Source: an uncultured Christensenellaceae bacterium (GTDB lineage Bacteria > Bacillota > Clostridia > Christensenellales > CAG-138). Taken from it: a stretch of DNA of 7,344 nt. Under the pieces are notes generated by a model that was given only the letters and a program-made list of their open reading frames with translations, was not told the DNA's origin and made no database searches. Made by a program: the position numbers and the translations under genes. Numbering within the stretch: the first letter of the stretch is position 1; every line of letters begins with the position of its first letter. Below are positions 5,191 to 7,344 of this stretch, piece by piece. The stretch lies in contig CABSAH010000090.1 of assembly GCA_902475645.1 (NCBI GenBank), forward strand, positions 1 through 7,344. The letters run 5' to 3'.

Positions 5191-7257
5191 GTGGCCAGAG
5201 AAACCCCGCTTGAAAAAACGAGAAACATCGGCATCATGGCCCACATCGATGCCGGAAAGACCACCACTACCGAGCGTATACTTTACTATACCGGCAAGAT
5301 ACACAAGGTAGGAGAGGTACACGAGGGCGCAGCCACAATGGACTTCATGGTTCAGGAGCAGGAGCGCGGCATAACAATCGCCTCCGCCGCAACCACAACC
5401 TATTGGCGGCAGCACCGCATCAACATTATCGACACCCCGGGTCACGTTGACTTTACAATGGAAGTTGAACGTTCGCTTAGGGTGCTTGATGGCGCCGTGG
5501 CCGTATTCTGCGCAAAGGGCGGCGTTGAACCCCAGAGCGAAACCGTATGGCGTCAGGCCAGCAAATACGGCGTGCCGCGCATAGCCTATGTCAACAAGAT
5601 GGACATAGTCGGCGCGAACTTCTATAACGTGGTGAGCATGATGAAGGACAGGCTTGGCGCAAACGCCGTGCCTATTCAGCTTCCCATAGGCTCCGAGGCC
5701 GACTTCCGCGGCATGGTGGACCTTATAACCATGAAGGCAGAGGTTTATTACGACAATGAAGGCAAGGACGTAAGGATTGAGGATATCCCTGCGGACATGG
5801 CTGACAAGGCCGAGGAATACCGCACCGCCATGATTGAGGCCGCTGCGGACGTGGACGAAGAGCTGATGGAAAAATACCTTGGCGGCGAAGAGGTGAGCAA
5901 CGAGGATATCACCAACGCCCTGCGCAAGGGAACCATAGCCAACCAGATAGTGCCGGTTGTTTGCGGAACGTCTTACAGGAACAAGGGCGTGCAGCCGCTG
6001 CTCAACGCCATAGTGGACTATTTGCCCTCTCCGCTGGACGTACCCCCCGCGGAAGGCACAAGCGTAGACGGCACGGAAATAATAAAGACCGAATGCAGGG
6101 ACGATGCACCGTTTGCGGCGCTTGCGTTCAAGATTGTGGCCGACCCGTTCGTGGGCAAGCTTACGTTCTTCCGCGTATACAGCGGCACGCTTCAGTCCAA
6201 TTCCTATGTTTACAATGCGTCCAAGGGCAAGCGCGAGCGCGTGGGCAAGATAACCCTTATCCATGCCTCCAGCCGCACCGAAGTACCCGAAGTACACGCG
6301 GGCGATATAGCCGCACTCGGCGGGCTGAAGGAAACCGGCACGGGCGATACGCTTTGCGACGAAAAGCATCCGCTGCTGCTTGAAACCATAGAGATACCCG
6401 ACCCCGTTATACAGGTTGCCATAGAACCCAAGACGAAGGCCGGACAGGAAAAGATGGGCTTGGCGCTTGCAAAGCTTGCCGACGAGGATCCCACGTTCCG
6501 CACGTTTACCGATAAGGAAACGGGGCAGACCATAATAAGCGGCATGGGCGAGCTGCACCTTGAAATAATAGTGGATAGGCTTATACGGGAATTCCACGTT
6601 GAGTGCAAGGTCGGCCGTCCGCAGGTTGCGTACCGCGAAACCATATCCCGCACCGTCAAGAGCGAAGGACGCTACGTCCGTCAGACCGGCGGCCACGGCC
6701 AGTACGGTCACTGCGTGGTGGAATTCTCCCCGTTGGAGGCCGGCGCAGGCTTCGAATTCGAGGACAAGACCGTTGGCGGCGTTATTCCCAAGGAATACAT
6801 ACCCGCCATCAAGAACGGCATAGAGGAAGCCTCCAAGACCGGTGTACTCGGCGGATTCGAGGTTGTGGACTTCAAGGCAACGCTGCTTGACGGCAGCTAT
6901 CACGACGTTGACTCCTCCGAAATGGCGTACAAAATCGCCGCCTCGATGGCGCTCAAGGATGCGCTGGAGAAGGCCAACTGCGTGCTGCTTGAGCCCGTTA
7001 TGAAGGTTGAGGTGGTAATGCCCGATGAATATATGGGCGACGTTATAGGCAACCTCACCTCCCGCCGCTGCCGCATAGAGGGCACCGATACCCGCGGCAA
7101 TGCGCAGGTTGTAGACGCGATATGCCCGCTGAGCGAAATGTTCGGCTATGCAACGGATTTGAGATCCCGCACGCAGGGCAGGGGCACGTTCACAATGCAG
7201 TTTGACCATTACGAGCAGGTGAGCGAAGCCGTCGCAAAGAAGATTTTAGGTAAATAA
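5191..7257 (+). CDS. fusA: Translation elongation factor G
   Basis: 688 residues, close to the usual length of about 690. This ribosomal GTPase drives translocation of tRNA and mRNA and, with RRF, ribosome recycling. G1 is AHIDAGKT (17-24), the switch I segment ERGITI (58-63), G3 DTPGH with catalytic His85 (81-85), G4 NKMD (135-138) and G5 CGTS (258-261). Domain II follows (VGKLTFFRVYSGTL), then domain III (ISGMGELHLE). Domain IV includes GGHGQYGHC and the tip GSYHDVDSSEMAY; domain V has PLSEMFGYATDLRS. All elements of a canonical EF-G are present. One departure is Cys627 in TSRRCRIEG, where Gly is usual. The start is GTG with a strong ribosome binding site. About 29 of 47 Ile codons are ATA by hand count. 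A terminator-like hairpin upstream may set its level below that of rpsL-rpsG, and tuf follows after 34 nt. Confidence 0.99.
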   Translation: MARETPLEKTRNIGIMAHIDAGKTTTTERILYYTGKIHKVGEVHEGAATMDFMVQEQERGITIASAATTTYWRQHRINIIDTPGHVDFTMEVERSLRVLDGAVAVFCAKGGVEPQSETVWRQASKYGVPRIAYVNKMDIVGANFYNVVSMMKDRLGANAVPIQLPIGSEADFRGMVDLITMKAEVYYDNEGKDVRIEDIPADMADKAEEYRTAMIEAAADVDEELMEKYLGGEEVSNEDITNALRKGTIANQIVPVVCGTSYRNKGVQPLLNAIVDYLPSPLDVPPAEGTSVDGTEIIKTECRDDAPFAALAFKIVADPFVGKLTFFRVYSGTLQSNSYVYNASKGKRERVGKITLIHASSRTEVPEVHAGDIAALGGLKETGTGDTLCDEKHPLLLETIEIPDPVIQVAIEPKTKAGQEKMGLALAKLADEDPTFRTFTDKETGQTIISGMGELHLEIIVDRLIREFHVECKVGRPQVAYRETISRTVKSEGRYVRQTGGHGQYGHCVVEFSPLEAGAGFEFEDKTVGGVIPKEYIPAIKNGIEEASKTGVLGGFEVVDFKATLLDGSYHDVDSSEMAYKIAASMALKDALEKANCVLLEPVMKVEVVMPDEYMGDVIGNLTSRRCRIEGTDTRGNAQVVDAICPLSEMFGYATDLRSRTQGRGTFTMQFDHYEQVSEAVAKKILGK

Positions 7258-7291
7258 ATAATAAAAAACAAATTTTTGAAGGAGAAAGAAA

Positions 7292-7344
7292 ATGGCAAAG
7301 GCAAAATTCGAACGCACTAAGCCGCACGTAAACATCGGCACGAT
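7292..7344 (+). CDS. tuf: Translation elongation factor Tu, 3'-truncated by the window edge
   Basis: Seventeen complete codons, MAKAKFERTKPHVNIGT, match the EF-Tu N terminus just before its first GTP-binding motif. EF-Tu delivers aminoacyl-tRNA to the ribosomal A site. AAGGAG at 7279-7284 lies 7 nt before the ATG. The 34-nt gap after fusA is AT-rich and contains no terminator hairpin, so tuf is probably co-transcribed with fusA, as in the usual str operon order. The rest of the gene is outside the window. Confidence 0.97.
   Translation, partial: MAKAKFERTKPHVNIGT

Noticed and set aside
5059..7209. Very long open frame antisense to fusA (about 716 codons)
   Set aside because: It mirrors the codon bias of fusA, shows no recognisable family, has no independent context, and the sense strand is an unambiguous EF-G.
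7258..7291. A-run and T-run between fusA and tuf as a terminator
   Set aside because: There is no GC stem; the A and T runs give only a weak A-U pairing, so it is read as an AT-rich spacer.
1..7344. Mobile elements, CRISPR arrays, tRNA or rRNA genes
   Set aside because: No transposase, terminal repeats, regularly spaced repeats or cloverleaf sequences were seen; the window is almost fully occupied by core genes.

Overview
The window is a bacterial chromosomal segment covering the junction of the rpoBC and str operons, all on the + strand: the 3' nine-tenths of rpoC, an unrecognised cysteine-rich membrane protein gene, rpsL (S12), rpsG (S7), fusA (EF-G) and the first 17 codons of tuf (EF-Tu). 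The proteins point to a Gram-positive, clostridial-type Firmicute. RpoC reads through the trigger loop without the large insertion of proteobacterial RpoC, and S12 is the short 124-residue form of many Clostridia rather than the longer Bacillus form. EF-G carries the CGTSYRNKG G5 region, and strong AGGAGG-type ribosome binding sites precede every gene. The DNA is moderately GC-rich, yet ATA is the commonest isoleucine codon in rpoC and fusA, an unusual habit for highly expressed genes.

Layout. Bases 1-3212 are rpoC, missing about the first 110 codons. A short gap with a GC-rich hairpin (3230-3266) leads to a 259-residue protein at 3295-4074. This protein has ten cysteines in its first 123 residues, two membrane segments and a small C-terminal domain. 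Bases 4075-4211 hold a near-consensus extended -10 promoter (4093-4121), an inverted repeat overlapping its -35 box, and a leader of about 84 nt that can fold in two competing ways. rpsL (4212-4586) and rpsG (4601-5071) are tightly coupled. A terminator-like hairpin (5097-5122), flanked by a direct repeat, separates rpsG from fusA (5191-7257, GTG start). tuf begins at 7292 after a 34-nt AT-rich gap.

How the genes work together. RpoC is the catalytic beta' subunit of RNA polymerase. S12 and S7 build the decoding centre and the 30S head, EF-G drives translocation and EF-Tu delivers aminoacyl-tRNA. The promoter before rpsL and the hairpin before fusA would let the cell set the levels of RNA polymerase, ribosomal proteins and elongation factors separately. 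Most of the window is ordinary core machinery. The two places worth attention are the unknown cysteine-rich membrane protein, which sits where many Firmicutes carry an L7Ae-type ribosomal protein gene, and the possible RNA-level control regions before rpsL and fusA.
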